DNA of 64,000 bases from assembly GCA_013396525.1 (NCBI GenBank), contig VWYX01000400.1, positions 186,001 to 250,000 on the forward strand, given 5' to 3'. Under the pieces are notes generated by a model. It did no database searches, was not told where the DNA came from, and saw only the letters and a program-made list of their open reading frames with translations. The translations under genes and the position numbers were made by a program. The stretch comes from Chaetorhynchus papuensis (Eukaryota > Chordata > Aves > Passeriformes > Rhipiduridae). This document shows positions 25,250 through 39,502 of the stretch, piece by piece (position 1 is the stretch's first letter; every line of letters starts with the position of its first letter).

Positions 25250-25511
25250 ATTGCTGAAAATACCATATCTTTTGTATTTGCCTGATTTTTAACAGCAGAT
25301 GTATAATCTACTGAGGATCAGACACCATTCAGCATCTATATCTGAGCTAGAAATCTGTTGAGTTTTATGTCATTGAGTAGGATATGGCTGTTCTCTGTTT
25401 ATTTGTCTTTATGAAGGTACAAATAGAACTCTTTCCAATAATCAAAACAACAAAACCTGCCCAACATCTGGGTGGGGCAGCAGGAGAACAAAAAGCACAA
25501 AGTAAGCACTG
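25250..25511. repeat. 260-bp duplicated segment, copy 2
   Basis: Near-identical to 17109-17368 in direct orientation, with a 2-base insertion in CCATATCTTTTG relative to CCATTTTTTG. The copies start 8,141 bases apart. Similarity ends at AAGCACTG. From here a minus-strand frame of 88 codons (25399-25665) runs from unique sequence into the repeat. Its N-terminal half is stop-free on the other strand too (61 codons, 25472-25657) and looks protein-like, but I cannot assign it. Confidence 0.93.
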
Positions 25512-28500
25512 AGGTAGACATATTATCAGTTGTGCCAGAATTCAGGAATGCCAATGACTCCCTGGCTATGCTGATAAATTCAACATCACTCAGGAGCTCA
25601 ATCATCCCTACTGCAGAAGGGCTGGAAGCCTCCTTCACAGGCTTGTGGCTGCTATAACTATTCACAGGAATGCTCAGAATCTGGAAGATCCATGACTTAC
25701 TTAGCAGGCAGCCTGCACAGAAATGTATGTTTCTGAGGCCTTAACTAGCATGTGTAGGGGCTGTCCTACATTACCTTCATGCTCAAAAATATCAATATTT
25801 GATTTGCTAATACAGACAAATACTAATCAGACCTTACCCAATATTGCAGCATATACTGCAATATAATTATAAGGATATAATGATATATAAATGGATATTT
25901 CTGCTTATAAGCAGAAGTGAATCAATGTGCTGCCATTAAATATCTTCAGATAATACATCCTTATCTTGAACTGACCTTATTCATGCTAATATTTTCTTGA
26001 AAGTGTTTACATTAAGGAAAAAGAAAAATTAAGAAGGCACTTGGCAAAAAGGGGAGAAAAGGATAACTATGGAAAATATACCATCTCCTGGAAAAAAAGT
26101 ATAGAATATGGAGGCAATACATTACAGTTCCTAAACAATAGCAAAAAAAAAATCTGCATACCTTTATTTATTTTATATGACAAAAATTATTTTTAAAAAA
26201 ATACTAATAATGTTGAGACATATTGAATCTACTTAGTCATAGACATCTCTAAAAAGGACAGTTAGTGCACAAAATTTTTAAAAAGATCTTTCCACTTCTT
26301 ATTGCAGGACCCACATTGTCTCCTCTAGTATCTGTCTTAAAAATCTTTTATGAAATAGGCCTAAGCAGGAAGTAAATACCCAAATCTACCACTTTCCAGA
26401 GTTGAAGTAGAAGAAATAAACACTGATTTGTAGCTCTAATATTAGCCTTAACATATTGATTATCATATAGCCCAGAGAGCCGGAGTTATAATCTGCTTGG
26501 CATGCATCTCTAGAAGAAATTCAGCAGAATTATTCTAACAAGATACAGTTTAACACTATACATCAGCATGCGTTTAAAATTGGAAGAAGAACCAAAGTTT
26601 ACCTGGACAAAATACAATAATACATAATTAAGAACACATTGCTCTTGCTCTCCCTAAGTTTCACAACCAGCTCAAAGCCCCATGACCACAATAATATGGT
26701 GCCACTTCCAAGTTAGCAAACCCTGCTGAGAATTAACCTTCATTTATTTGGCATCTGTGTTAGGGTAGGAAGGTCAGAGATCACAGATATGTTTTTAGAA
26801 TACACTATGTAAACTTACCCTATGCAATAAACCACTGAAAGACAGTTGGGAAACTACAAATTTACACCTAAATTTGACTTAAGTTTTCCTATGTACAACA
26901 GCCAAAGTAACATTATTTACAATTATTGACCTTTTCTAACTGGTTCTTATGTGCTAGTACAAATTATTTCAATGTACCATTTAGCTGTCACAATTGAAAT
27001 CTGTTCCTTTGTTCTGTGCACATAAAGCTGTACTTTTCCTCCCAGTAAGCTAGGCAGGGAAGGAAATACAAACTAGTGTCTACCGATATGCCAGTGAAAT
27101 ATTAAAAGCAGCTTTTTTTAAATAGAATGTTACATAAGGCATCATTCTATCAGTATTTTGTCAGTAAGATGGCTGCTGCAAGCAGGAATCTCAGATATCC
27201 CAATTATAAAGTAAAATTTTATTTTCAAATACATTTTATTCACACTGAGGAGCACTTTCTGAGTTTCAAACTGCTGGCTGAGCAAAACAGATACAAGTTT
27301 CTTTTAACTATTTATTTGTAAATCTCCTCTGAGTATTAAACATGCTCATAAAGATATGTCCATAAAGAGAATGAGTACAAATTTTATCCTGACATTTGAT
27401 TTAAGCTGTGTTGGAAAACTTACTTGACACATACAGTTTTTCCCCCGAGCATCGAAATAGAGCAGATTGGCACAAAGATTTGTACTTAAAGAGAAGACCT
27501 GATTTTATAGTGAAATATGAATATGAATAACACTCTTAATCTCTGCAGATTTTCCTACCTTTCAGTAATATGCCACTAAGTAATGTCATTAGCAAAACAA
27601 AAGAATGACTACCATCCTTCCTTAAAAGGATACTATTAAGTTATTTTAGCTCAAAGTTTGACCTGTATTAGTATAAGCTCTTGGCAAATGTCCTCTGGGG
27701 GAATAAAGGAAACCATTAATCTGTTACTTGCTTAAATTCCTACTCTGGCTCAGTGGAAAGAGTAAAATTAATGTTAAAACATTCCAGGTGATATGATGGT
27801 TTTACAAAAAACAGAAGGAAAATCTTCATAAAATAGAAAATTCTTATCTTAATTAGGAAACTGCAGGGTGTATACTGCTTTTGAATCCTCATCTCTGGTC
27901 TGCAGTAATTCAGAGGAAACATCAGTACAGACCAGTACCATTATGATCCCAATCAAACATGGTGATAGTTTGGAAAGTTCTTTTTGCAGCTGTTTTTCAT
28001 GTAGCGCACACATGAATAACATTAGGTCAGTACAAAATGGAACAAATTACATATATTTTAATGCAAAGTTTCAATAAATGTATAGTTATCAGTTGCTAAA
28101 ATTATTAATGGTATAAGCATCAACTTAACAATTTTTTACTGATAAGTTTATTTTCTACAAATTACTTATTAGTAGGAAAGATATGGAAATTCTTCACAAC
28201 GGGAGAAAAATAGGCATGCACATTTCCAGGTAGAAGTTAACATGACATGTTTGCTTAGTGACAAATTAATAAGCTTTGTTCCTCTCAGGCACTGCAGGTG
28301 TTTCGTGGCATGTTACTGCAGTGAGCTGCACTTTCCCTGAGACTACCACAGCTTGTTTTGGTGATGCAAAGGAGCTATGTGAATACTGTACAGAAAGAAA
28401 GTCTGATTGCTCAGACCTGTTCCTGAAACAGAAATGACATCTTCATCAGAATACAGTCTGTATAAATATAACTGCATTTTTGCTTGATAAAACCTATATT

Positions 28501-30550
28501 ACAATTTATAGAATACAGTTGTATACTGTCTAATGTTATTATTTCTGGTATATAGTGATCTTGCTACTGAATAAAACTCACACCTACAAGGAAAGAACTA
28601 TTTTTTAATCAATTAATGAAAAAAAGCCCTCATCATCACTTTTTCAAAGGATTATCACTGAAAGTGATCCTAAAACTGTTTTGAGATAGATGAGGAGAGG
28701 AAAGAAAGGAAAAGTACAAGCTATTTTAAAAGAGTGAGAGAGGAAAAAAAGCACCACATCTGTGCAGGAGGCTGCAATTTCATACTTGCCATGAATAGCA
28801 AAGAGCTGAACAGTTCAGAAGCAGTATGAGTAGAGCTAAGCTTCACATTAACTGAGCTTAACTGCCAAGGTCATAACTGCTTTTAGGAACATCATGGCTT
28901 GTAGGCTGAATCACATGTTGGAAGTACACATTTCTCTCTCTCTAATTGTACTGAGAGCCTCAGGAGACAGAGCCTTTAAAAGAGAGGGATGAATCCTGAC
29001 CACTGGACATCTCTTGGATGAATACTGTGTGGAACACTGGACATCTCTTGTAGATCTTAAGAAATGGTTTGGTGTTGACACATTAATTTCAGGGGAATGG
29101 TTTAACAGAGCAAAACAAACCTTTCCACAGCAGTTCAGTCAGAAATTGCTGTGCTAGTCTCTCCTGCTCAGCTGAAATTATTCGTGCCAAACTGTCCTAC
29201 CACAGCTAATCAGAGACAGGTTATGATAAAAAAAAAAAACCTAACATAATTTCCGCTTACGTTTTTATTACTAGTCTTGAGTTGTTCAGAGTTCAAGTAC
29301 ATTTTTTTGGAATAAATAGAACAGGGTTGGATTGGGAACTTATTTTCAGAAGAATCACACCTGAAAGACCAACTTTCTGCACTTGTGTTTTGGCAGGTTC
29401 AAAGCGATGAACAGTATTTTTGATATTTTTTACTTGGTGCATAAATATGAAATATTAGTTGTTCTAATGATTACAATTCCAAGTCATTGCATTTGAAAGG
29501 GTCAGTGTTTGAAAAGTTGGTATTTGTAACCGCCCTGTATGCTCACTTATGATTACTATTTCTGTAATGTTGAGCATACTTTTTATCATAACAGCCTTTT
29601 ATAAATGCATTTTATGGCCAAATAACTTTTAACTATTTTTTCTGTGGGTGTATTTTCCTATCAGCTCAGAATTTTGTTTTCTTTTTAGTTGATCAATTAC
29701 TCTCTTTATTCTCTTACTGAAAAAAGTAGACCTTCCTTGTAAAATTTCCAGGATGTTTGCTGGACTATGTTTCACAGCAGATGAACATTCTCTGTTCCCG
29801 GGAATTATATTGAACACTTCAGTGACATTATTATTAGCAGTTGATAATTAGGTTCTTTCATATATTGAAAGTTCATTCCTGATATTCAATCTTCACCCCT
29901 AAGAAATATTTAAGAATATAAATATGGCACTATTTTCACTTAAAAAAAAAACCCAAACCCCTTTGCTCTCATAATACTATATTTTGAAATCTTTAAGCTG
30001 GAGAATTTTCTCTTATTCATAGTTTTTCTTTCAAATTCACTAGGATTATTTAAATTACTAATTACCAGATAAATACACAGTAAATATAATATGACCAATT
30101 TCAAGAATAATTTATTTAATCTTGTATGACATGTTTAAGTTTTCCTTCTCACAGTGATGCTCTGCTATTCATGGTATCAATGAGGCAGCAATAGGTCAGA
30201 GTTTTTGGCTTGTAGTGTGTTCCTATCAAAGACCTTGCAAAAACACATATCTTCTACAGAACTTAGTAAAAAATTAGATTTTTATGTATTTCTAGCAAAT
30301 ATCTATCAGTTTGAAAGACATAGAAGGAATTATTTATCTTGTGTGATGATGAGTGGTAAATGATTTCTCCACAAAATCAGGCTTCCTTTTCTACTGGGCA
30401 TGGGGGCTGGGGGATGGAGATTACTAGACGAGGTGACTTCATAGTAAAGATAAAATGTATGTTGGGAAAACAAGATAACTGACCAGGCCAACAAATGTAT
30501 CTTCATCTGGAAAGATAGGTCTGCTATGGCAAGTACAGAGTCTACCCAAT
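25512..30550. other. Unique AT-rich sequence, no gene recognised
   Basis: ORFs of at most 69 codons. Short features only: A-runs near 26141 and 29228, and the 15-base direct repeat ACTGGACATCTCTTG at 29002-29016 and 29036-29050 just after a CCTTTAAAAGAG box at 28973. No CR1 or LTR similarity that I can defend. Confidence 0.5.
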
Positions 30551-31365
30551 CACAGAATCTCATCCTGAGATTGGAAGGGAGCTCCAGAATCATCTGGTCC
30601 AATCCCTGCTCATGCAGGAACACCTAGAGCCAGTTTCCCAGGACCATGTCTGCACTGCTTTTCAGTATCTCCAAGGAGGAAGGTTCCACAACCTCTCTAG
30701 GCAACCTGTGCTACTACTCAATCACCCTCAAAGTGAAAAAGCATTTCCTGGTGCTCAGATAGAACCTCGTGAAGAATTTTTTTCCACACACTTTGCACCG
30801 CCTCTTCAGATATTTAGAGTCATTAATAAGTTCCTTCCCTGCCCATCTCCCATTTCTCCCCCCACATGAGCTTCATGGCCATTCATTGTACTCTTCCCAG
30901 TATGCCCAGGAGTCCAGACGAGACAGTCTTCCAGGTGTGATGTCAGTACTGCTGAGCTGAAGGAGGGAATTCACCTCCCTGCACCTTCTGGCAGTGCTTC
31001 TCATACCGCAGCCCGTGATACCCTCAGGCTTTACTGCCAGCACACTCTGCTGGCTCAGGTTCAGCTTGGACTGTAGGTCAATTCCTGCTAAGCTGTTTCC
31101 CAGCTGTGTGGCCCTCAGCATATACTGGTGCCAGGGATTGTTCCTTCCCATTTGCCAGGGCTTTGCACTTCTCGTTGTTGACCTTTGTGAAGTTCCTGCC
31201 AGTCTGTTTTTCCAGCCTGTGGAGGTCCCTCTGGATGGCAGCATCACACTCTGGTATAATCAGCCACTACTCCTAGGTTTGTGTCATCTGCAAACTTGCT
31301 GAGAGTACACTCTGTCCCAGTTTATTAGGACATACCTAGAAAAAGAACAGCAGAGTTGGGGAGAA
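30551..31365 (-). mobile_element. CR1 LINE, 3' part, minus strand
   Basis: On the minus strand this runs from late reverse transcriptase to the 3' end. The 124-codon frame at 30873-31247 contains GRNNPWHQYML and LSQQSVLAVKPEGITGC, the equivalents of the CR1 segments GRNNP.HQYML and .SQQCALAAKKANGILGC. The end near 30551 (CACAGAATCTCATCC, GATTGGAAGGGAGCT, TCATCTGGTCCAA on the plus strand) is the usual CR1 3' end in reverse. About 800 bases remain, 5'-truncated, with frameshifts and deletions. The upstream edge past 31320 is approximate. It is of a different CR1 subfamily from those at 5.4 and 60.2 kb. Confidence 0.93.
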
Positions 31366-33052
31366 GAGGTCTGAATCTAACCTACCCTTTTAAATTCTAA
31401 TGATAAAGAGACTCAGCAAGTGCAAAATAGCACAGAAGAAAGAAAATCCAGCTATCAGCAGAAATCCAGCTGAACTGTTGGTGGTAAAGCATCACTTAAT
31501 CAAATAAGTTATTTCAAAAAATTAAGCAGACCAGAACAGAAGCTTAAAAGATAACACTGACAAAGTACCAATCAACATTATCAGCAAACATTAAATTGCT
31601 TTCCAAAACAAAATCCACACTTACAAGTTCACTTCACAGGAAAGGGCTACCTCACCATAACATAGCAAGACAGATGTATCCGTCAGCAAAAGTGCTGAAC
31701 CCCAGGACAGTGATTTCAAGAGTAAGACATTTTATTTTGATAAAACTCTTGTCATCACTTTTGTGCTAAAGATTGTATTCAAAGTCAAACCATTCAGTAC
31801 TAACAATGGCATTTTTTAATAATGTAAGGGCAGTCTTAAGGAAAAGAACTTTCCCCAATATATGAGATGTACAGATACAGAAAATAATGTTTACTGTTTA
31901 ACTTGCAGTGTGTTGTTCACTTAATAATTATTTTGATTATTATTTTCTTAGGTAGATTTTCCACAATTGGTTGCTCAGAAATACAGCGAACAGTACAGAA
32001 CAGAGTAGTTTAAGTCTCAGTCTGAGGCAGACTCAACTATGCTTATGCCATTCCTGATAGATTAGTTTCTTACCTTTCTAACCTCCAAATAGGTTTCCCT
32101 AGACAAATTTCATGTAAATGTTGCTAAACACAGGATTTGATGTACTAAACTTTGTATCAATTTATAAACTTTCAATTATTTATTACATACATCTACTTAC
32201 TGGTGGGTTTTTTTGCTTCTGATTTTCTTTTAGCTAGAGCAGCACTGAAACTGGAAAATAGACTAGTTATATTTTCCTGAAATATTGAAAGCTGAGGAAA
32301 ATTAATCATCTGGGAAGAGGAAAAAAAAAGTCCTTTTGATTGCTGTCTCAGCAAGTTGGAGGCTACCAAAGAGTAAGTAATGTGGTGACATAGCATAACT
32401 AACAGGGTGCCTCATCAAGCAACAGCTAGTTCAACAGTGACAGAATAAACTGCAGTGAGAAATAAAAAAACATCTACAAGGATCATATAAATCCTCCCTT
32501 CTTGTTTCATCACAGTGGCTTCATCTGCAGTTAGGGAGCTTGATTCCTCTTTTAAGATTATTTTTTCTTTCAAGCAATTTAAACTCTCTGATTATGTTCC
32601 TTAATGCATTAAATCCGCTAAGAAAGAACCAACTGCAATGAGAAGTTTAGATTTTTGGTGAAGGTTTCCTTGCTTTTTTTTTTTTTTTTTTAGTGGGGTT
32701 TTTTTGGCTGGTTGATTGTTTTTTTTATCTTTTACAAGAGTCTGAGTAACAAAGACTAAAATGGAATTTCCCAATCAAGAAATAAATTTTATTCCTACTT
32801 TATATATTTTGCTTTTATGCTGAGTAGTTTATATCAGATAAGGGGAGCCATTTTGATCTGATGCAAATCACATCTAGGAGTGAGATTATAGCTTCATTTA
32901 GGTTACCTGGGTTTTGTGTACGTAAAGCATTCAAGAGATCATACAGAATGAACATGGCATGAAGTTGTCAACACAGATTGTGAAAAAGGAAGCAGCGTTC
33001 ATGAACTTTTCTTGATTTAGCTTCAGAATGTTATTTTCATGATTCTTCCATA
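31366..33052. other. Unique AT-rich sequence, nothing recognised
   Basis: Contains an 18-base T-run at 32674-32691. No ORF or repeat of note. Confidence 0.5.
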
Positions 33053-33114
33053 AAATCTAAGAAAACATATTCAGAGTAAATAGAAATCTAAGAAAACTTA
33101 TTCAGAGTAAATAA
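33053..33114. repeat. Tandem duplication of a 31-bp unit
   Basis: Units 33053-33083 and 33084-33114 are identical except for two positions (AAATCTAAGAAAAC[A/T]TATT...). A short local duplication in AT-rich DNA. Confidence 0.95.
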
Positions 33115-36100
33115 AGCAGAAGCCCAGTAAATAACATATATATATAATTATGAATATATGTATATTAAAAATGAATCTGAAATCATGGAGAAGAAATTCA
33201 GTACAGAACAGATTTTTGAAGCATATTTTATGTTATAAATGAACTTTACATAAGCTATACTAGGGATTGCTATTCAGAGAGGATTGTAGACTCCAAAATC
33301 ACCCTGTCAGAAAAAAAAGAGGCAAGAAAATGAGAAAAGCTGACCTTGTAACAGGAAAATATACTACTGCCATTTAACCCAACTCATAAAGTAGATTGAG
33401 GCAGTTTGAAGACATGTAGAAGGGAATGCAAAGCAAAGGTCAGCATTTTGTGGCAAATGTAATAAAGACTGGGACTGGATGGAGGAAATTCATTGCACAC
33501 AACACTTAAAAGCCTATAAAGAGTGACTGATGGGTTGTAGCAGAGGAAGGAGTGGCATGACAGAAAGAAAGGCCTGACCTGGTAACACCAAGGAACAGCA
33601 CAAAGACCTGACAAACAAGATCTTTGACCTTATATCAAATCTTATTTGACTGTATTTTTTCTCATTTTCATCTGTAGAGTAAAGTTGGCATATTCTAAGA
33701 GGCAATATCCTTTACACGACTGGCTAATCCATTTTTTTGTGCCTACAAATATCAGAGTGCATTGGATTAAATACTTACCCCCACTGCACACACTGCCTTG
33801 TCTCACTCTTTTGGGACTCAGCTGGTGGATGGAAACAGGAAGTATTCCTGTTATCAGCCAGCCTGACTGGGTAGTGACAGCAGCCTTCAGCTGGTATGCA
33901 GCGTCCGAAGTGGAAATCAAGCACATGCAAACAATGGAGACTATGCAGATATGGAGAAAAGGAGATTAGGTCTTACTGATTTGATGCTTAATGACACTGT
34001 AAAGTATCTGGGTACTAAAAAGGCAACTTTAACTGATACTTCATTATACAGAGTGGAGTTCAGTCTGCTTAAATTATACAGTCTTGACAAAATAGTAATT
34101 CTTTATCTTTGATAACAATCCAGGACACAGAAAAAATATATTACTCCCTTTTCCTCAACCCCCTCCCCTTTCTTATCTCTTTTTTTTGTTTTGTTTTTAA
34201 GTAAAGGAAAACTGTTTTGGGCCATTCACACTCCTTACATAACACATATCTTAAGACTACAGAAAATCAGTGGATGTGGTGAGTGCTTCATTTACTTTCC
34301 TTACCTCTTTGCTTATAATATTATTACAATAAAGTCAAATTATTTCGGAGCTATCCAGAAAAAAAGAAGTATCTGCATACTCTAAACTGTACTTGCAGGG
34401 AAACCTAATCCATATTTTCTACACATCTGAAGGCTTTCCTATTAATGATAACAAATCCTACATATCAGCATGGATTTGTAGCACTGCTACAAATAAACAC
34501 ATTTTTTGTTAGAATATAGCTATCACATCCCTTTGACATGGATAAAAATAAAAGCAAAACCTAAATGCCAAATTGCTGGCCCAGAGCTAGGAAGAAGAAA
34601 TAACCATCAAAGTTGAGACCTTTGACAGGATGCAGCGAGGTGCTTGTTCAGCTAAGACCCTAATTGCTGTCTAAACTGCAGCTCAGCTCTCATAGATAAG
34701 CATAGAGCATATTCCAGCTTCTCTACAAACTAGTGATTTTGGCACTAGAGGTACAATACTTATGAATTCACTTCATCTTGAACTAAATGAAACATAAGAG
34801 GATTCCCAGTGTTCTCCACTCCTGAATGACTGCTTTAGCTGTCAAGCTATAATGTAAAAATGAAATCAGATTTATTTTTAATTTTAATCTGTCACAGCTC
34901 ACTTTAACAGGTACCTAGAATTTTGTCAGCATATGTACCTTTCTATCCCAATACTCCACTTTTGTCCATGTAAGGAGAAACATTGGCAACTGTTTCAACA
35001 GTTCCCAAATTCACTAAAGTAATACCTTCTGAATTTAGAAATTCATGAATAGCCAATCCTGAAAACCACATCTAGAAACTGAGAAAATTCAGTACTAAGG
35101 GAAGATGTGCTAACAGGTCAAAACAAGTTATATAAGGCAATAAACAATTTATTCAGTTTTTCTATTAGAATAATAAGAAGGAAAAAAGTCCACTTAATTT
35201 GCAGCAAAGAGGACGTGCACAGTACTTGCTCAGAACAGCTGGGAAACTAAGCTAGCAACAGGAATTAGTGCTGCTGAAGGAATAGCTCAGGGATGAGGAA
35301 CAGCAGTTTGTGCTGTGGTAAGCAAACTGATCTTCCAACAACAGCAGTAATAACTAATCTCAAAATCCCAACAGGAAGAACAAAATCTATTGGTCTAGAC
35401 ACAATTCACATTCCTATCATTTAGCTCAAAAATGCTCCATCTTCAGATTTAGTTGCAGTAGCAGACAGCACCCAACACCTTATCTTGATGATAGAAACAT
35501 TCAAATTTGCCTGCCTATGTGCAAGGCCCTGAATCAGCTCTGCTAAACACATTAAGTTAAAAAACATACAAGGTATCTACTTACAGATGAAAGAAAACTT
35601 ATAGCTTCAAAAGAAATAAAATTTTATTTTAATTACTTCTTTCTAAGATCAGAGCTGTAGAAAGTCCTACCTCAAGGCCAGGAAAGAGAATTATATCTGT
35701 TCCTAATTCAATGCACAAGAAAGAATAAAAACCACAACAAGACTATTAACGACTGCTAAACCACCTTCTCCTCCCCCGGATGCTGCCCGGCTGTAGTGAA
35801 TTTAAGGAGTCACAGGTGCAGTCAGCAGGAGAGGCCATAGGCTGTGCTGCTCTACTAAAGAATGGCCTGAGCAGAAACCTCAGACCCATTCCAGGCAAGA
35901 GTGTTAAAGGGGTGGGGGCAGAAATGAGAACTAGTAGAAAGAGGTGTGAAATTTATAGGCATAGTGCACATACATAGATGCTTAACGGTACAGTTAGTTT
36001 AGTGTTTAGGTTTTATTATCTTGCAAGTAACAAATATTTCTGTTTTTTCTATGCTTTTGGTTGGGTTTTTTGCAGGGCAGGGTGGTTGTTTTGACAGCTT

Positions 36101-39100
36101 GGCTGCTAGATAGATGGGAAGACAATAATGCTTGGGAGATATGGCACTACAAAAGGCTTTTGATTTTTTTTTTTTACATATATATAAAAATGAATGCTGT
36201 ATTCATTTTAATGCATTTTCTTAAATCTCAAGGGTTTTTTACTTTTAAAATTTTTATTCACCAATTATCTTACATTAATGTTTTCAGTAGATAAAAGTGG
36301 TAATGTATTCATTTTTTAAATGGCATTTTGATGTCTTAATTTCAGCTATGTACAGTATAGTTTATTATACAATAACTGCTGGGCTGTACAGTTTTTTAAA
36401 TTTGAATATTGAGTACAGATTTTGGGAGGAACAGCTGCAAACAAAGGGGATTTTCTTCTTCCTTCGGTACTAATCAATATCTGAAGTAGTACAGCTATTT
36501 TGTTAAAATTTTGCAGTGGATGATTAGTGTCTCACTGTTTGTGGCTGCCATATGAGGAACAGTCCTTTATCAGACAAGTCTTGTATGTTATACAGTTCTC
36601 TTGGAATGGGTGTTTCATGGTCCTTATCTCTAGAAAGTCTGCCTCTGTGTAAACACTTAGTTTAAGAGTTACATTCAGACTGTACTCTCACTTTCTGTGG
36701 AATTAGAGGTAGGAAAAAGAAGGTTCAGAGAGTGTGTGTGTTTATATAATTATATACATTATATCTATATTGTATGGATTTTTTACGTCTTTCAAATGAG
36801 AAATGTGATAGGTGCAAGAGACATGAATCTGAAGTAGCTGGGACTCTGAAGTCTTGATTGTGTTTCTTAAAAGCACAAAAACAAAGGATCTGCTTCCATG
36901 ACTACTGGTCTCTGTTATAAGAACTTCCAAATGTAATGCTCAAATTACCAATTTTATGATATTCAGGAATGGGGATAGCTTTTTGATCCATAAGCACTGA
37001 AATACAGTTTCTTATGTAACGTACTATTCTCACCTGAAGGGGGGAACATTCCCGATTTGTCCTTTCATTCCTGGTTTGTCCAGACTGATGAGGACTCTGG
37101 ATGCTTGTCATACCATTTTGCATTTAAAAGGGTGAAGGAGATGGAGTAGGGGGGAGTGAGTTCTGTTTACTTAGAAAATTAAATGTTATTAACAAAAAAA
37201 CTTGTGTTCCTGGTGTAATTATGACTGCATGCTAAGAATTCATACTTGAATACACTCAATTTTTATTGACAGAAGTCTCATTTTTGCAGAATTCCACGAT
37301 TCATGAACAAAATGTACCGTAAGACATTCTCTATTTCTGCTTCAAGCAAAACAATGACAAAAACCTCTGTGTCTTACATAGATACCATATATTTAGGGCA
37401 AAACATAAGGATAAAAAGTAAAAGTTGAATTTGCTCCTCTGATTTCAAAATGCTGAATTATTCTACAGAGTAGAACTACAGAAAATTAGGAGATATCCTA
37501 ATTTTTAAATATTTCTGGTTTTTTTTATTTGAGTTGGTTTTGTTCATTGGTTTGTTTGTGGAAGAAGTTAAAGAAACAGGATGAAAAAAGGCTTAATGGC
37601 TCAGACAACATTCATTCTTTCATTGACACTAATTTTTCAATAGCAATCACTAAAGAAGGCATCATTGCCCCTCAAACACTATGAAACTCTTGCAGTACAG
37701 TGGAAGTTTGTTCATCGGCTCAGGTAGACAGATAAATAATACAATTTTTGTGAAGTATTTCTATGACAATAAACTGTTTGGTTCTGCCTCAGCATGGTGG
37801 GACTTCAAAACCATCCTTGCAATTACACAGATATATATTAGTTAGTATTTTGCAAGTTCTTTTTAGAGTGGAAGTTCTATTCATTCAACTGAATATTTTG
37901 TATATTATTATTACACAAAGAGTACTACTACTTTGTATTAGTCAAAGAAGTTATGAGAAACCCCTTGTACGGTAAATTATAAGCAAGGACAAGTTTAAAA
38001 CAGTTGTCCTTAACTGCATTATGTCAAGTGAGTGCAAATAAACTTTAGTGATTTATGATAAGAGAAATAATGACTTTATTAAAGACTAGTTCAAGCTTAT
38101 TTTTCAAAATATATAGTACATGTGATTATTTATTACTAAGACTTTTTTAATGCTTCAGTTGCAGCATGCAACATACATCATTTGCCTATCTCATTAAAAT
38201 TTTCTCTACAGAAAGAAAATATTAGGTCATCAACCTAATATCACAAATTCTTTGAGCTAGATTAGAAGAGTAAGGTTGAAATAACAATGTCTTTGATGAG
38301 AACTACTGCTGAACTATAAAATATTTCTTCTTAGCGCTTAACTGTTTAAAAGGTCTTGTCAGTGCTGTCTTGTTTATGATAGTTCTGGAATTTCTGTTAT
38401 GCTGAACAGTGAGTCAAGAGATGTAGCTCATTAAAAAATAATTTAAATGTTTTTCCCTAAATATTTTCACTAATATCTTGGTTTTCATTACTTCAAGGAC
38501 ATAGCTTAATATTAAGTAGACTCTGTGAAATTCTGGTTTTACAAATAACCTTGCATTGTCTTAAGTTACTAATGTGATAATTCTCCATCATTTCAAAAAA
38601 CTTGTCAACGTCTTTCATTACTTAATATTAGTGTTCTGACATCTCCATTAAAATAAATTTCTGTTCTCCTGTGATTGCAGTCTGCCACCCTTAGCACTTT
38701 TACTCTCTGGTGTGTCCTTGACTTCACCTTTCCCAGAACATTTTGCCCAATTCTTTGCAGTATTAAAAGCATTCACCTACATGGAGTTAGGAATGCTTCA
38801 GGATGCATATAGAGACTTTGGTTATACCTGCAGAAATATATACTCTATGCTCCTATGCAGCATCTCTGATGTCAGTGAAATTTATCAAGTCCAGCTGTTA
38901 CTACAAGATGTAACTCAGGCTCATCCAGTATAATTCCAAATATTTATTCATGACACATCATTTAAGAGACTAAGCATCCTAGGCTTCCTCAAATAGTCCT
39001 GTGTCTTAGGTAATCTGTGTCTACCTCAATTCATATTTATTTTTAAAAATATCATAAACAGTGAAGGGCACTCTGAAATGTGTGCTTGAGGTTAGTGGGA

Positions 39101-39502
39101 TGAATCCGTAAGTCTGTTTTGCAGCATGAATTCTCCAGGTAGGTAAAATGAGTGAAAAAGGCAGGTGAAGTTCACCAATAGCCGATACTATAGAGTTCAT
39201 ACATGTAATAAAAGCTAAAGTAAGCATCTTGCTGTGAGTGTTTCTGGATGGTTCAAATATAAAAAATCTGGAGACAGTGGAGAAATTAGTTCTTTGTTAG
39301 AGAAAATGTCTTTTCTGATTTGTATAAACAAGATGCAAATGTATAGAACTCTAGAAATAGTTTGCCATTATCATGTAACAGTAACCCTTTTATTTCTGAC
39401 AAAGAAATATTTTGAATGCAGTTTGAAGTAAACCATGTTCCATTCCCCTTCCTTGTCAGAGTGTCAAAGATTAATGGATTTGGATGATGAATCTTGATTA
39501 CC
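33115..39502. other. Unique AT-rich sequence, no gene recognised
   Basis: The frames at 33642-33969 (94 codons minus, 107 plus) overlap on opposite strands and match no family I know. A pyrimidine-rich tract lies at 34139-34199, and a somewhat GC-richer patch at 35755-35960 holds a 65-codon frame of no known type. Short AT repeats lie near 33140 and 36755. Confidence 0.5.

Noticed and set aside
33642..33969. Overlapping 94- and 107-codon frames on opposite strands
   Set aside because: Long frames on both strands of the same stretch suggest chance. Neither matches a known family.
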